From the NCBI GenBank assembly GCA_947626265.1, contig CANQRM010000010.1:33383-97382 (forward strand): a stretch of DNA of 64,000 nucleotides. The letters run 5' to 3'. Below are positions 16,276-24,072 of this stretch, one piece after another. The position numbers were made by a program, and so were the translations under genes. Source of the stretch: an uncultured Oscillospiraceae bacterium. GTDB taxonomy: Bacteria; Bacillota; Clostridia; Oscillospirales; Oscillospiraceae. The notes beneath the pieces are model-generated. The model searched no databases and was not told the DNA's origin. It saw only the letters and a list, made by a program, of their open reading frames with translations. The stretch's first letter is position 1; each line of letters begins with the position of its first letter.

Positions 16276-18131
16276 TCCTCTTTCTCCTCCGTAAACGTGT
16301 AGTATTGTACCGACAGGGGCGGCAGGGCCAGGTGCACCCGGTGACTGAACTCCCGGAAACCCTTGGCCTCGTACTTCTTCCGGCCCAGGGCGCAGCCGTT
16401 ACCGCCGTACTTGGTGTCGTCGCTGTTGAGGATGAGTTTCAGCTTACCCTTGGTGGGCAGGCCGATGACGAAGTCGTCGTGGAACACAGGGGTGAAGTTG
16501 CACACGCACACGATGGGCAGGGCGTTCTTCCTGTCCCGGGGCCAGCGGATTAAAGCGATGGAACTCTTGTCCCGATCGTCCGGGTTGAGCCAGGTGAAAC
16601 CATCCCAGCTGTCCTCGATCTGCCACAGGGCGGGCTGGTCTATGTACAGATGGCCCAGTGCGGCGCAGAAATCCTGCAGTCCCTTGTGCTTGGGGTAATC
16701 CAGCAGCAGCCAGTCCAGGCTTTGCTGGTAGTTCCACTCGATGAACTGGCCGAATTCGCCGCCCATGAAGGTCAGTTTCTTTCCCGGGTGGGCGAACTGG
16801 TAGCCATAGAGAGATTTGAGGGTGGCGAACTTGTCGTCATAGAGGCCGGACATCTTCTGGAGCATGGAGCACTTGCCATGGACCACCTCGTCGTGGGAAT
16901 AGGCCAGGATGTAGTACTCCGAATAGGCGTACATCATGGAGAAGGTGAGCTTGTCGTGGTTGAACTGGCGGAAATAGGGATCCAACTTGAAGTAGTCCAG
17001 GGTATCGTGCATGTAGCCCATGTCCCACTTGAAGGTGAAACCCAGGCCGCCCTCGTCGGCGGGGGCGGTGATGCGGGGGAAGGCGGTGGACTCCTCTGCC
17101 ACCGTGAAGGCCCCGGGGCACCTATCATGGACCGCGCCGTTGAACTGCTGCCAAAAGGATACCACGTCGTAGTTGATGTTGCCGCCGTCCTTGTTGGGGA
17201 TCCACTCGCCGGCCTTCCGGCCATAGTCCAGGTACAGCATGGAGCTTACAGCGTCACACCTGAGCCCATCCACATGGTACCGCTCCAGAAAGAACAGCGC
17301 GGAGCTGATAAGGAAACCGCGGACGTCGGGGCTGGCGTAATCGAACACCAGTGTGCCCCACTCGGCGTGCTCGCCCATGCGGGGATCGGCGTATTCATAG
17401 AGGGGCGTGCCGTCGAATTTGGCCAGACCGTGTTCGTCCTTGGGGAAGTGGGCGGCCACCCAGTCCATGATGACGCCGATGCCCGCCTGGTGCAGAATAT
17501 CCACGAAGGCCATGAAATCCTGGGGCGTGCCGTAGCGGCTGGTAGGGGCGAAATAGCCTGTCACCTGATAGCCCCAGCTGCCAACGAAGGGAAACTCGGT
17601 AATGGGCATCAGCTCCACATGGGTATAGCCCATCCTGTGGCAGTAGTCTGCCAGGACGGGCGCGATGTTCTTATAGTTGGGGAAGACCTCCCCCTCGTTC
17701 AGGCGCCAGGAGCCAAGGTGCACCTCATAGATGTTCATGGGCTCGGCTCGGAGGTTCGTCTTGGGCCGGGCCCGCATCCAGGCCCTGTCGCCCCACTTGT
17801 AGCCCCCCAAGTCCCAGACCTTGGAGGCAGTGGCGGGGCCGGTCTCGGCGTGGAAAGCAAAGGGGTCGGCCTTCAGCACCTGCCGTCCGTCCGGGCCGGT
17901 GACGGCGTATTTGTATACCTGCCCCTTCTCCACACCGGAAAGCTCTGCGGACCAATAGCCCTCCAAGTCCCGGGTCATGGGTGAGGCGGAGGCGTCCCAG
18001 TAGTTGAAGTCGCCTACGACGGATACGGCCTGGGCGTTGGGCGCCCATACCCGGAAACGGTATTCATTCCCTTCCCTGTGGCAGCCCATATAGTCATATG
18101 CCCGGTATGTATAGTCGTTGAGATAGGCCAT
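16245..18131 (-). CDS. glgB: 1,4-alpha-glucan branching enzyme
   Basis: A 628-residue GH13 branching enzyme that makes the alpha-1,6 branches of glycogen. An N-terminal CBM48 domain (YRFRVWAPNAQAVSVVGDFNYWD) precedes the barrel. The four catalytic regions are DWVAAHFP, DGLRCDAVSS (nucleophile Asp293), VAEESTAFP (acid/base Glu at 346-347) and AYSHDEVVHG. A C-terminal beta domain follows. It is the first gene of a two-gene glycogen operon, with a promoter just upstream. The SD-like GGGGGT precedes the ATG. Confidence 0.95.
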   Translation of the reverse strand: MAYLNDYTYRAYDYMGCHREGNEYRFRVWAPNAQAVSVVGDFNYWDASASPMTRDLEGYWSAELSGVEKGQVYKYAVTGPDGRQVLKADPFAFHAETGPATASKVWDLGGYKWGDRAWMRARPKTNLRAEPMNIYEVHLGSWRLNEGEVFPNYKNIAPVLADYCHRMGYTHVELMPITEFPFVGSWGYQVTGYFAPTSRYGTPQDFMAFVDILHQAGIGVIMDWVAAHFPKDEHGLAKFDGTPLYEYADPRMGEHAEWGTLVFDYASPDVRGFLISSALFFLERYHVDGLRCDAVSSMLYLDYGRKAGEWIPNKDGGNINYDVVSFWQQFNGAVHDRCPGAFTVAEESTAFPRITAPADEGGLGFTFKWDMGYMHDTLDYFKLDPYFRQFNHDKLTFSMMYAYSEYYILAYSHDEVVHGKCSMLQKMSGLYDDKFATLKSLYGYQFAHPGKKLTFMGGEFGQFIEWNYQQSLDWLLLDYPKHKGLQDFCAALGHLYIDQPALWQIEDSWDGFTWLNPDDRDKSSIALIRWPRDRKNALPIVCVCNFTPVFHDDFVIGLPTKGKLKLILNSDDTKYGGNGCALGRKKYEAKGFREFSHRVHLALPPLSVQYYTFTEEKEECKSSRSKKS

Positions 18132-18138
18132 ATCGTTA

Positions 18139-18191
18139 CCCCCAGATGGTTTTGGTAGATGTGCTTAACTGTATCATATACCATCCGGGGG
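18139..18191. repeat. Imperfect 11-bp inverted repeat around the glgB -10 box
   Basis: CCCCCAGATGG (18139-18149) and CCATCCGGGGG (18181-18191) match with one mismatch. One arm covers the glgB ribosome site and the other lies in the promoter spacer, so the pair brackets the -10 box and start site. It could be an operator. Confidence 0.5.
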
Positions 18192-18201
18192 ATTTTTTCA
18201 A
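18173..18201 (-). promoter_or_regulatory. Predicted promoter of glgB-glgA
   Basis: On the minus strand, TTGAAA (18196-18201), a 17-base spacer and TATGAT (18173-18178), about 40 bases upstream of the glgB ATG. Confidence 0.7.
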
Positions 18202-18256
18202 TAATTGACAATGGGCTTTTGATATAATAAAATGAAAAATGTTCCTTGGAGAGGCC

Positions 18257-18859
18257 TCAGAGGGGGAAAATGTCCGCGGCGGACACCTCGAAGGCCATGC
18301 GCTCGAAGCTCTCCCCGTCGATGACCTTGGTATAGGCCCGGCTCTGGAGCCGGCCACGGACGGTGAGCTGGGTCCCCACGGGGGAGTCGGCCACGTCCCG
18401 GGCCTGCTGGCCCCAGGCGATGACGGGTATGTAGTCGCTGCGCCGGTAGCGCCTCGGCACGGCCAGGATGAGGTCGCATATCTCCCGGCCCATGGGCGTG
18501 ATGCGCAATATGGGCGGCTTGCACACCGCGCCGGTGAGGCTGATGCGATTTTCATCCTCTCCGCCGGGCGTAAGCTCCCGGGCGAAGACCGTGAGCACCA
18601 GACGGCTGCCCACGCCGCTTTTGTTGTTGAACGAGCGAAGCTCCCCCGTGACCCGTACCGGCCCGGACAGCAGCATGTCGTCCTCCGGAAGCATGCTCTC
18701 CCGGAGGACCACGTTCACCGTGTCCGCCGTGCCGCTCAGGCGTCGGACGGTCAGGGGGAAGATATGAAAACGGATGCCCCGGCTCTCATGGGAGTAGCGG
18801 GGGAGAGCGGCCGCCGTACCGCACAGCTCCGCCCGGTTGGCGGCGAATACCTCGTCCAT
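18257..18859 (-). CDS. Single-stranded DNA-binding protein-like, tandem OB folds
   Basis: A 200-residue protein with two OB-fold-like halves. The first (about 1-100) reads NRAELCGTAAALPRYSHESRGIRFHIFPLTVRRLSG...DMLLSGPVRVTGELRSFNN. The second (about 104-195) reads ENRISLTGAVCKPPILRITPMGREICDLILAVPRRYRRSDYIPVIAWG, the typical SSB strand order. It lacks the acidic C-terminal tip of housekeeping SSB, ending in AADIFPL. It stands alone between glgB and the divergent deoC. The function is inferred from the fold pattern only. Confidence 0.7.
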   Translation of the reverse strand: MDEVFAANRAELCGTAAALPRYSHESRGIRFHIFPLTVRRLSGTADTVNVVLRESMLPEDDMLLSGPVRVTGELRSFNNKSGVGSRLVLTVFARELTPGGEDENRISLTGAVCKPPILRITPMGREICDLILAVPRRYRRSDYIPVIAWGQQARDVADSPVGTQLTVRGRLQSRAYTKVIDGESFERMAFEVSAADIFPL

Positions 18860-18959
18860 GTCGGCACCTCACAAGCGTTGATGTTCCAGCTTATGAGGGC
18901 GTTGAAGCGGATATGAAACAAAATACGAAGGGGCCCGCGGCCCCGCAAGGAGGATGACG

Positions 18960-19691
18960 ATGGAACTGAACGAGATACTGAGCCGCTGCGACCACACCCT
19001 TTTGAAGCCCGAGTGCACCATGCAGCAGATACGGGACCTGTGCGACGAGGCCATCCACTACGGCTGCGCCAGCGTGTGCATCCCGCCCAGCCACGTGGCC
19101 GGCGCCAAGCGCTATGTGGGCCCCCGCCTGCCCATCTGCACGGTCATCGGCTTCCCCAACGGGTACATGACTTCCGCCATCAAGGCCGCCGAGGCGAAGG
19201 ACGCCATCGCCAACGGTGCGGCGGAGATCGACATGGTGGTGAACCTGGGCATGGTGAAGGACGGCTGCTGGGACGACGTGATGCGGGACATCCTGGCCGT
19301 CCGGGACGCCACCGCGGGCCACATCCTGAAGGTCATCATCGAGACCTGCCTGCTGACCCAGGAGGAGAAGATCAAGCTCTGCGAGATCGTGAGCTCCTCC
19401 GGGGCGGACTATATCAAGACATCCACCGGCTTTTCCACCGGCGGGGCCACCCGGGAGGACGTGAAGCTCCTCCGGGACAACTGCGGCCCCCACGTGAAGG
19501 TGAAGGCCGCCGGCGGCATCGCCACCCTCCAGGACGCGGAGGACATGATCGCTCTGGGCGCCGAGCGCCTGGGCACCAGCCGCATCGTGAAGCTGGTGAA
19601 GGAGCTGGAGAAGGCCCCGGCCGAGACCGCCCCCGCCGCGCCGGAGGCCCCGGCGGCGGAGGAAAAACCGGCGGAACCACAGGAATACTGA
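18960..19691 (+). CDS. deoC: Deoxyribose-phosphate aldolase
   Basis: A class I aldolase that splits 2-deoxyribose 5-phosphate into glyceraldehyde 3-phosphate and acetaldehyde in deoxynucleoside catabolism. The Schiff-base Lys is Lys153 in YIKTSTGFSTGGAT. The partner Asp lies in EIDMVVNLG and the second active-site Lys in VKVKAAGGI. The start at 18960 is preferred over the ATG at 18954, which overlaps the AAGGAGG ribosome site. After the aldolase core there is an unusual Ala/Pro/Glu-rich tail of about 30 residues. No other deo genes are adjacent. Confidence 0.93.
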   Translation: MELNEILSRCDHTLLKPECTMQQIRDLCDEAIHYGCASVCIPPSHVAGAKRYVGPRLPICTVIGFPNGYMTSAIKAAEAKDAIANGAAEIDMVVNLGMVKDGCWDDVMRDILAVRDATAGHILKVIIETCLLTQEEKIKLCEIVSSSGADYIKTSTGFSTGGATREDVKLLRDNCGPHVKVKAAGGIATLQDAEDMIALGAERLGTSRIVKLVKELEKAPAETAPAAPEAPAAEEKPAEPQEY

Positions 19692-19708
19692 GTGCATAAT
19701 TAGCATCA

Positions 19709-19739
19709 GGGCGGGAGCAGCTTAAGCGTGCTCCCGCCC
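19709..19739 (+). terminator. Terminator hairpin after deoC
   Basis: An 11-bp perfect stem (GGGCGGGAGCA / TGCTCCCGCCC) with a 9-base loop, followed by a weak T tract. Confidence 0.7.
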
Positions 19740-19769
19740 TCATCATCTCTGCGGTGCTGCCAGCCCAAA

Positions 19770-19891
19770 GCCTCCCCTGTGCAAGGGGAGGTGGGCCGCC
19801 GTCAGGCGGCTCGGAGGGGTTGTAACCGTCCGTAACGCGACAATCCCTCAGTCAGCGCTTCGCGCTGCCAGCTCCCTTTGCACAAGGGAGC
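19770..19891 (+). repeat. Dispersed structured repeat, copy C (about 122 bp)
   Basis: It has the same orientation as copy A. The left hairpin is GCCTCCCCTGTGCAAGGGGAGG, the core is CGGAGGGGTTGTAA and CAATCCCTCAGTCAGCGC, and the right hairpin is GCTCCCTTTGCACAAGGGAGC. The middle carries an extra hairpin (GGCCGCCGTCAGGCGGC). Confidence 0.85.
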
Positions 19892-19959
19892 CTTTCCATA
19901 TGTTGTCGCTTGCAGCGGCACATTTGAGGTTCAAATTCCGGCGATTCGGGACAAAGCGG

Positions 19960-19988
19960 TTGACGGCCGCCCGACCTTCCGCTAGTAT
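19960..19988 (+). promoter_or_regulatory. Promoter of the Gly-Gly-leader peptide genes
   Basis: TTGACG (19960-19965), a 17-base spacer and TAGTAT (19983-19988), 35 bases upstream of the first peptide gene. Confidence 0.7.
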
Positions 19989-20022
19989 GACAGCATGATG
20001 TTTTATGGAGGAGGGACATACC

Positions 20023-20250
20023 ATGAGCGACGAAAAGAAACTGCCCGACGAGGCCGTGAAGGATGTGTCCGGCGGCGGGGAGGTTCCTCTGAGCGTCATA
20101 TTCGAAGGAACACTTTGCAAAAATTGCTGCCGCAGCCCAAGAAAGGACAATAACTGTCCCTACTGTGACAGTACCGGCAACCGAGATGTCGATCGGGCTA
20201 TAGCAGAATGCAGGGCAGGGCTGATGTGCCGTTATATGGTACCTTTTTAG
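20023..20250 (+). CDS. Small Cys-rich protein with Gly-Gly leader-like N-terminus (1)
   Basis: A 75-residue protein with no firm family. The N-terminus MSDEKKLPDEAVKDVSGGG resembles a double-glycine leader of bacteriocin-type peptides (L-x-D-E-x-V-x-x-V-S-G-G). The rest carries seven Cys in the order CKNCC, CPYC, C, C, which could also be a zinc-binding site. The start at 20023 has GGAGGAGGG at good spacing; the ATG at 20005 lies upstream of the ribosome site. A paralog follows 61 bases on, sharing the first 12 codons exactly. No modification enzyme or C39 transporter is visible nearby. Confidence 0.7.
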   Translation: MSDEKKLPDEAVKDVSGGGEVPLSVIFEGTLCKNCCRSPRKDNNCPYCDSTGNRDVDRAIAECRAGLMCRYMVPF

Positions 20251-20311
20251 GCAAGGATTTATGAGAAACAATTGCATATATAGCGTGAAATATAGCAAGG
20301 AGACTTGACCT

Positions 20312-20539
20312 ATGAGCGACGAAAAGAAACTGCCCGACGAGGCCGTGGAGGACGTCACAGGCGGCGGCAACGATGAGTTTGCGCTCCATGTGACTGAGCA
20401 GGCGAGTCCTAAATTCGCGGAATTCAGACAGAACAATTGCAAAGGATGCGGGAAATTCAACACGGTCGGCTGTCCCTATTATGACATCCGTGTAGCCTTT
20501 GTGGAATTGCGCGGGGCGGATTGCCCCGACAGGGGATGA
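20312..20539 (+). CDS. Small Cys-rich protein with Gly-Gly leader-like N-terminus (2)
   Basis: A 75-residue paralog of the preceding gene. The leader MSDEKKLPDEAVEDVTGGG is nearly identical, but the core is different, with four Cys (CKGCG, CPYYD, C). AAGGAG lies 9 bases upstream. A conserved leader with divergent cores is the pattern expected of secreted precursor peptides, but a zinc-ribbon-like intracellular protein is a real alternative. No terminator separates it from the first gene, so both are probably transcribed from the promoter at 19960. Confidence 0.7.
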   Translation: MSDEKKLPDEAVEDVTGGGNDEFALHVTEQASPKFAEFRQNNCKGCGKFNTVGCPYYDIRVAFVELRGADCPDRG

Positions 20540-20570
20540 CCTCTCTGCCCCAAAAGGGGAAAATTCAGTC

Positions 20571-20599
20571 TTGACAAAGGGCCCGTAAACTGGTATATT
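20571..20599 (+). promoter_or_regulatory. Strong promoter of infC-rpmI-rplT
   Basis: A consensus TTGACA (20571-20576), a 17-base spacer and TATATT (20594-20599). It lies about 160 bases upstream of infC, leaving a long leader. Confidence 0.85.
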
Positions 20600-20604
20600 A
20601 TCAG

Positions 20605-20758
20605 GGCACAAAGCAGGACGCATGGTATCCGTCCTCGCCCGGCCGCCTTTATGCGCGCGCCGCGGCCGCAGTCCCTTTTCCCTTGGGAAGAAGCGAGTAT
20701 TGCGCGGATACGTCCTGTATCCGCGCTTTTGTTATTCATGTAAGGAGGTGCTCCGGCA
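20605..20758 (+). ncRNA. infC operon leader RNA (L20-leader-like attenuator)
   Basis: This is the roughly 150-base untranslated leader between the promoter and infC. It is GC-rich, has several possible stems, and ends in a terminator hairpin before the infC ribosome site. In Bacillus the same operon has a leader to which L20 binds to cause early termination. The position and layout match here, but identity with that RNA family was not tested. Confidence 0.55.
20702..20730 (+). terminator. Attenuator terminator in the infC leader
   Basis: A perfect 10-bp stem (GCGCGGATAC / GTATCCGCGC), a 5-base loop, and TTTT. It lies between the promoter and infC, so it can act only as an attenuator of the operon. 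Confidence 0.8.
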
Positions 20759-21322
20759 ATAGCGAACGTAACGCATCCTCTCAACGAGGATATCCAGGAG
20801 CCGCAGGTACGCCTGATCGGCGAGGATGGCGAACAGTTGGGCATCATGTCCTCCGACGAGGCTTTGAAGATCGCGGAGGAGCGTGAGCTTGACCTGGTGA
20901 TGATCTCCCCGGCGGCGAAGCCCCCGGTGTGCAAGATCATGGACTACGGCAAGTTCCGCTTCGAGCAGGCAAAGCGGGAGAAGGAGGCCAAAAAGAACCA
21001 GCACGTCATCGAGGTCAAGGAGATACGTATGTCTCCCTCCATCGGCGAGAACGACTTCCTGGTGAAGCTTCGCAACGGCCAGAAGTTCCTGTCCGAGGGC
21101 GACCGCCTGAAGGTCACGGTGCGCTTCCGCGGCCGCGAGATGGCCCACACCGACCTGGGCAAGCAGCTTTTGGAACGCTTTGCCGCCGAATGCGCGGAGA
21201 TCGCGAAAGTAGACAAGGGCGCGAAGCTGGAGGGCCGGCTGATGACCGAGTTCCTCTCGCCGAAGGCCCAGACCCCGCCAAAGAAACAGCCCAAGCAAGA
21301 AAAAGCAAAGGAGACGAACTGA
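20759..21322 (+). CDS. infC: Translation initiation factor IF-3
   Basis: A 187-residue IF-3 that binds the 30S subunit and checks start codons. The reading frame is open only after TAA at 20741-20743. There is no ATG, GTG or TTG between that stop and TTG at 20837, which already lies inside the conserved N-domain. AAGGAGGTG (20742-20750) points to ATA at 20759 as the start: ATA GCG AAC GTA ACG, then LNEDIQEPQVRLIGEDGEQLGIM. Rare start codons in infC are known to allow IF-3 to limit its own synthesis. The C-domain RMSPSIGENDFLVKLRN is intact. Confidence 0.93.
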   Translation: MANVTHPLNEDIQEPQVRLIGEDGEQLGIMSSDEALKIAEERELDLVMISPAAKPPVCKIMDYGKFRFEQAKREKEAKKNQHVIEVKEIRMSPSIGENDFLVKLRNGQKFLSEGDRLKVTVRFRGREMAHTDLGKQLLERFAAECAEIAKVDKGAKLEGRLMTEFLSPKAQTPPKKQPKQEKAKETN

Positions 21323-21323
21323 T

Positions 21324-21527
21324 ATGCCGAAACTGAAGACCCACAGCGCTTCCAAAAAGCGCTTCTCCCTGACCAAGAACGGCAAGGTCAAGCGTGCCCA
21401 CGCCTTCAAGAGCCATCTGCTCAACGGCCACGGCAAGACCACCAAGCGTAAGCGCGGCCTGCGCAAGGGCGCCTACGCCGACAGCACCAACGCCGCTACC
21501 GTCAAGCGCATGATCCCGTACAAATAA
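21324..21527 (+). CDS. rpmI: 50S ribosomal protein L35
   Basis: A 67-residue basic protein (MPKLKTHSASKKRFSLTKNG...) matching L35, with the conserved KTKR-type middle (HGKTTKRKRGLRKG) and the ending VKRMIPYK. It starts one base after the infC stop, behind AAAGGAGACG. It belongs to the infC-rpmI-rplT operon. Confidence 0.97.
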   Translation: MPKLKTHSASKKRFSLTKNGKVKRAHAFKSHLLNGHGKTTKRKRGLRKGAYADSTNAATVKRMIPYK

Positions 21528-21542
21528 GGAGGACAACGAAAG

Positions 21543-21896
21543 ATGGCACGTATCAAGGGCGCGATGATGACGCGCAAGAGAAGAAATAAGATCCTCGGCA
21601 TGGCCAAGGGTTACTGGGGCAGCAAGTCCCGGCATTATAAGATGGCCAACCAGGCCGTCATGAAGAGCCTCCGCTACGCCTATGTGGGCCGCAAGCAGCG
21701 CAAGCGCGACTTCCGGCAGCTCTGGATCGCCCGTATCAGCGCGGGCTGCAAGCTCAACGGCATCAACTACTCCCAGTTCATGCACGGCCTGAAGCTGGCC
21801 GGCATCAACATGAACCGGAAGATGCTGTCCGAGACCGCGATCAACGACCCCGCCGCTTTCACCGCTCTGGTGGAGAAGGCCAAGGCTGCCCTGTAA
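21543..21896 (+). CDS. rplT: 50S ribosomal protein L20
   Basis: A 117-residue protein that binds 23S rRNA early in assembly and, in Bacillus, represses its own operon through the leader. The N-terminal extension ([24 protein letters not shown]) and the globular part ([20 protein letters not shown]) are typical. AAGGAGG precedes the ATG. It is the last gene of the operon. Confidence 0.97.
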   Translation: MARIKGAMMTRKRRNKILGMAKGYWGSKSRHYKMANQAVMKSLRYAYVGRKQRKRDFRQLWIARISAGCKLNGINYSQFMHGLKLAGINMNRKMLSETAINDPAAFTALVEKAKAAL

Positions 21897-21912
21897 AGAA
21901 GGAACAAAAAAA

Positions 21913-21948
21913 GACCGCGCTCCTCCGCCGGGGGAGCGCGGTCTTTTT
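21913..21948 (+). terminator. Rho-independent terminator after rplT
   Basis: An 11-bp stem (GACCGCGCTCC / GGAGCGCGGTC) with TTTTT after it and an A-run before it, so it can also end the convergent abrB transcript. Confidence 0.93.
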
Positions 21949-21963
21949 CAGATCATGAGAGGT

Positions 21964-22209
21964 TCAAGCCTTGTCGGCCAGCGTGCTGATGCACGCGGTG
22001 CAGACGTTCTTGCCCTTGTAGGTGATGATGTTCTTGGAGCTGTCGCAGAATACGCAGGCCGGCTGATATTTCTTCAGCATGATGGTATCCTCGGAGACGA
22101 ATATCTCCAGCGCGTCCCGCTCCGCGATGTCCAGGGTCCGGCGCAGCTCGATGGGCAGGACGATACGGCCCAGCTCATCCACCTTCCGGACGATCCCGGT
22201 CGACTTCAT
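21964..22209 (-). CDS. AbrB/SpoVT family transcriptional regulator
   Basis: An 81-residue protein with an N-terminal swapped-hairpin DNA-binding domain (STGIVRKVDELGRIVLPIELRRTLDI). The C-terminal half has two Cys pairs (CVFCDSS and CTACI), probably a small zinc site. Members of this clostridial subtype are transition-state or sporulation regulators, but the target set here is unknown. It is transcribed alone towards rplT. Confidence 0.9.
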   Translation of the reverse strand: MKSTGIVRKVDELGRIVLPIELRRTLDIAERDALEIFVSEDTIMLKKYQPACVFCDSSKNIITYKGKNVCTACISTLADKA

Positions 22210-22373
22210 GCTTATCCCCCCTTATCACCCTATGATCTCCTGAGGATGACGGTATCATATACCCGAGGAATTGTCAACGGGGCAAGTGGGGGGTATTGGT
22301 AAATTTTAGTACATTTTCACTATATGTTAATTCCATTTCTTGGTAGTTTATTCCATAAAATGGCGATTTAGAA

Positions 22374-22401
22374 CGCCTGCCGGCCAAGCGGCCGGCAGGC
22401 G
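22374..22401 (-). terminator. Hairpin after argS
   Basis: A perfect 12-bp GC-rich stem (CGCCTGCCGGCC / GGCCGGCAGGCG) just after the argS stop. The U tract is weak on the minus strand (TTCTAAATC). Confidence 0.6.
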
Positions 22402-22407
22402 GTGATT

Positions 22408-24072
22408 TTACATGGATTCAGGGGCGGTGACGCCCAGGATGCCCAGGGCATTTTCCAGCACCTGTTTTGTGGCCTGGGCCAGGGCCAGACGGGCCCGGGC
22501 CGTGTCCTCCGCCTCGCCCCGGATGCGGCAGGCGTTGTAGAACTTGTGGAACCGGGAGGCCAGGTCCGTGGCGTAGCGGTTGATGCGGGAGGGGTCCAGT
22601 TCCGCCGCGGCGGCCCGGATCTCCCCGGGGAAGGAGGCCAGGGAGCGGATGAGCTCCCGCTCCTGGGGGGAGGCAAGAAGGGTGGCGTCAGGATGCTCCG
22701 CCGGGGCCAGCCCGTCCTCCGCCAATGTGGCCAGGAGCGAGCATATCCGGGCGTGGGCGTACTGGACATAGTACACCGGGTTTTCGCTGTCCTGGCGCAC
22801 GGCCAGGTCCAGGTCGAATTCCAGGTGGCTGCCGGGGCTGGCGTTGAAGAAGTACCGGCAGGGGTCCCGGCCGATCTCGTCCATCAGGTCCGCCAGGGTC
22901 AGGGCCTTGCCTGTGCGCTTGGAGACCTTCACGGTCTCGCCGTTCCGGGTCAGGCGGACCATCTGCATGATGAGAAAATCCAGCGCCCGGCCGTTGAGGC
23001 CCAGCTCGGGGCACTCCATGGTCTTGCCGAAGCGGATGGCGTGGCCGTGGTGGTCCGCGCCCCACACGTCGATGACCCGGTCGAAATGCCGCTCCACGAA
23101 CTTGTTGCGATGGTAGGCGATGTCCACGGCGTAGTAGGTCCAGGTCCCGTCTGCCCGGCGCATGCACTCGTCCTTGTCCGCGCCGAAGTCGGTGTTGCGA
23201 AGCCACAGCTGGCCGTCCTTCTCGTAGGTGTGGCCGGACTTTGTGAGGATATCCACCGTCTCGGCTACGTAGCCGCTCTCGTGCAGCTCCGTCTCCAAAA
23301 ACCACCGGTCGAAGGTGATGCCGTATCTCTCCAGGTCTTGCCGCATGCGCTCGATGTTCCGGGGCAGGCCGTATTCTATGAATGCCTTCTGCCGCTCTGC
23401 CGGGGCCATGGCGTCATACTTGTCGCCGTCGGCTTCGTATATCTCCTTCGCCAGGGCTTTGATGTCGTCCCCGTGGTAGCCGTTGTCGGGAAATTCCACC
23501 GCGTCCTCGCCGTGGAGAATTTGCAGATACCGGGCCTCCAGGGACTGGCCGAACAGCTCCACCTGGTGGCCGGCGTTGTTCACATAGAACTCCCGCCACA
23601 CGTCCCAGCCGGCCCAGTCCAGCACGGCGGCCATGGTGTCGCCCAGCACGCCGCCCCGGGCGTTGCCGATGGTCATGGGCCCGGTGGGGTTGGCGGAGAC
23701 GAATTCCACCATCACCTTTTTGCCGTTCCTGTCCTCGGCCCGGCCGTAGGCCGCGCCCTCGTTGGACACCGCCTTCAGCACGGCGGAATACCATTCGTCC
23801 CCCAGCCGGAAGTTCAAAAAGCCGGGGCCGGCGGCCTCGGCGGCGGTGAACCATGTGCCCGTAAGGTCCAGGTTCGCCAGGATATCTTCCGCGATGGCCT
23901 TGGGGGCGGCATGGAGGGTCTTGGCCCCGGCCATGGCGTGGTTGGCGGCGAAGTCGCCGTTTTTGGTATCCTTGGGGATGCTGACGGCGCCGGGGGCATC
24001 CTCCAGCGCCGGGACAGCCTTTTTGATGAGAGCGTCGACGCTCTGTTTTGCCCGTTCGATCAGGTCAGCCAT
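22408..24072 (-). CDS. argS: Arginyl-tRNA synthetase
   Basis: A 554-residue class I synthetase charging tRNA-Arg. The N-terminal additional domain (GDFAANHAMAGAKTL) and the C-terminal DALR anticodon-binding domain are present. The HIGH box reads TIGN (GPMTIGNARGG, residues 131-141), so both usual histidines are replaced. KMSKS is KVSKR (382-386). The frame is intact and full length, so it is presumably active. The gene overlaps the preceding DUF1934 gene by 8 bases. Confidence 0.93.
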   Translation of the reverse strand: MADLIERAKQSVDALIKKAVPALEDAPGAVSIPKDTKNGDFAANHAMAGAKTLHAAPKAIAEDILANLDLTGTWFTAAEAAGPGFLNFRLGDEWYSAVLKAVSNEGAAYGRAEDRNGKKVMVEFVSANPTGPMTIGNARGGVLGDTMAAVLDWAGWDVWREFYVNNAGHQVELFGQSLEARYLQILHGEDAVEFPDNGYHGDDIKALAKEIYEADGDKYDAMAPAERQKAFIEYGLPRNIERMRQDLERYGITFDRWFLETELHESGYVAETVDILTKSGHTYEKDGQLWLRNTDFGADKDECMRRADGTWTYYAVDIAYHRNKFVERHFDRVIDVWGADHHGHAIRFGKTMECPELGLNGRALDFLIMQMVRLTRNGETVKVSKRTGKALTLADLMDEIGRDPCRYFFNASPGSHLEFDLDLAVRQDSENPVYYVQYAHARICSLLATLAEDGLAPAEHPDATLLASPQERELIRSLASFPGEIRAAAAELDPSRINRYATDLASRFHKFYNACRIRGEAEDTARARLALAQATKQVLENALGILGVTAPESM

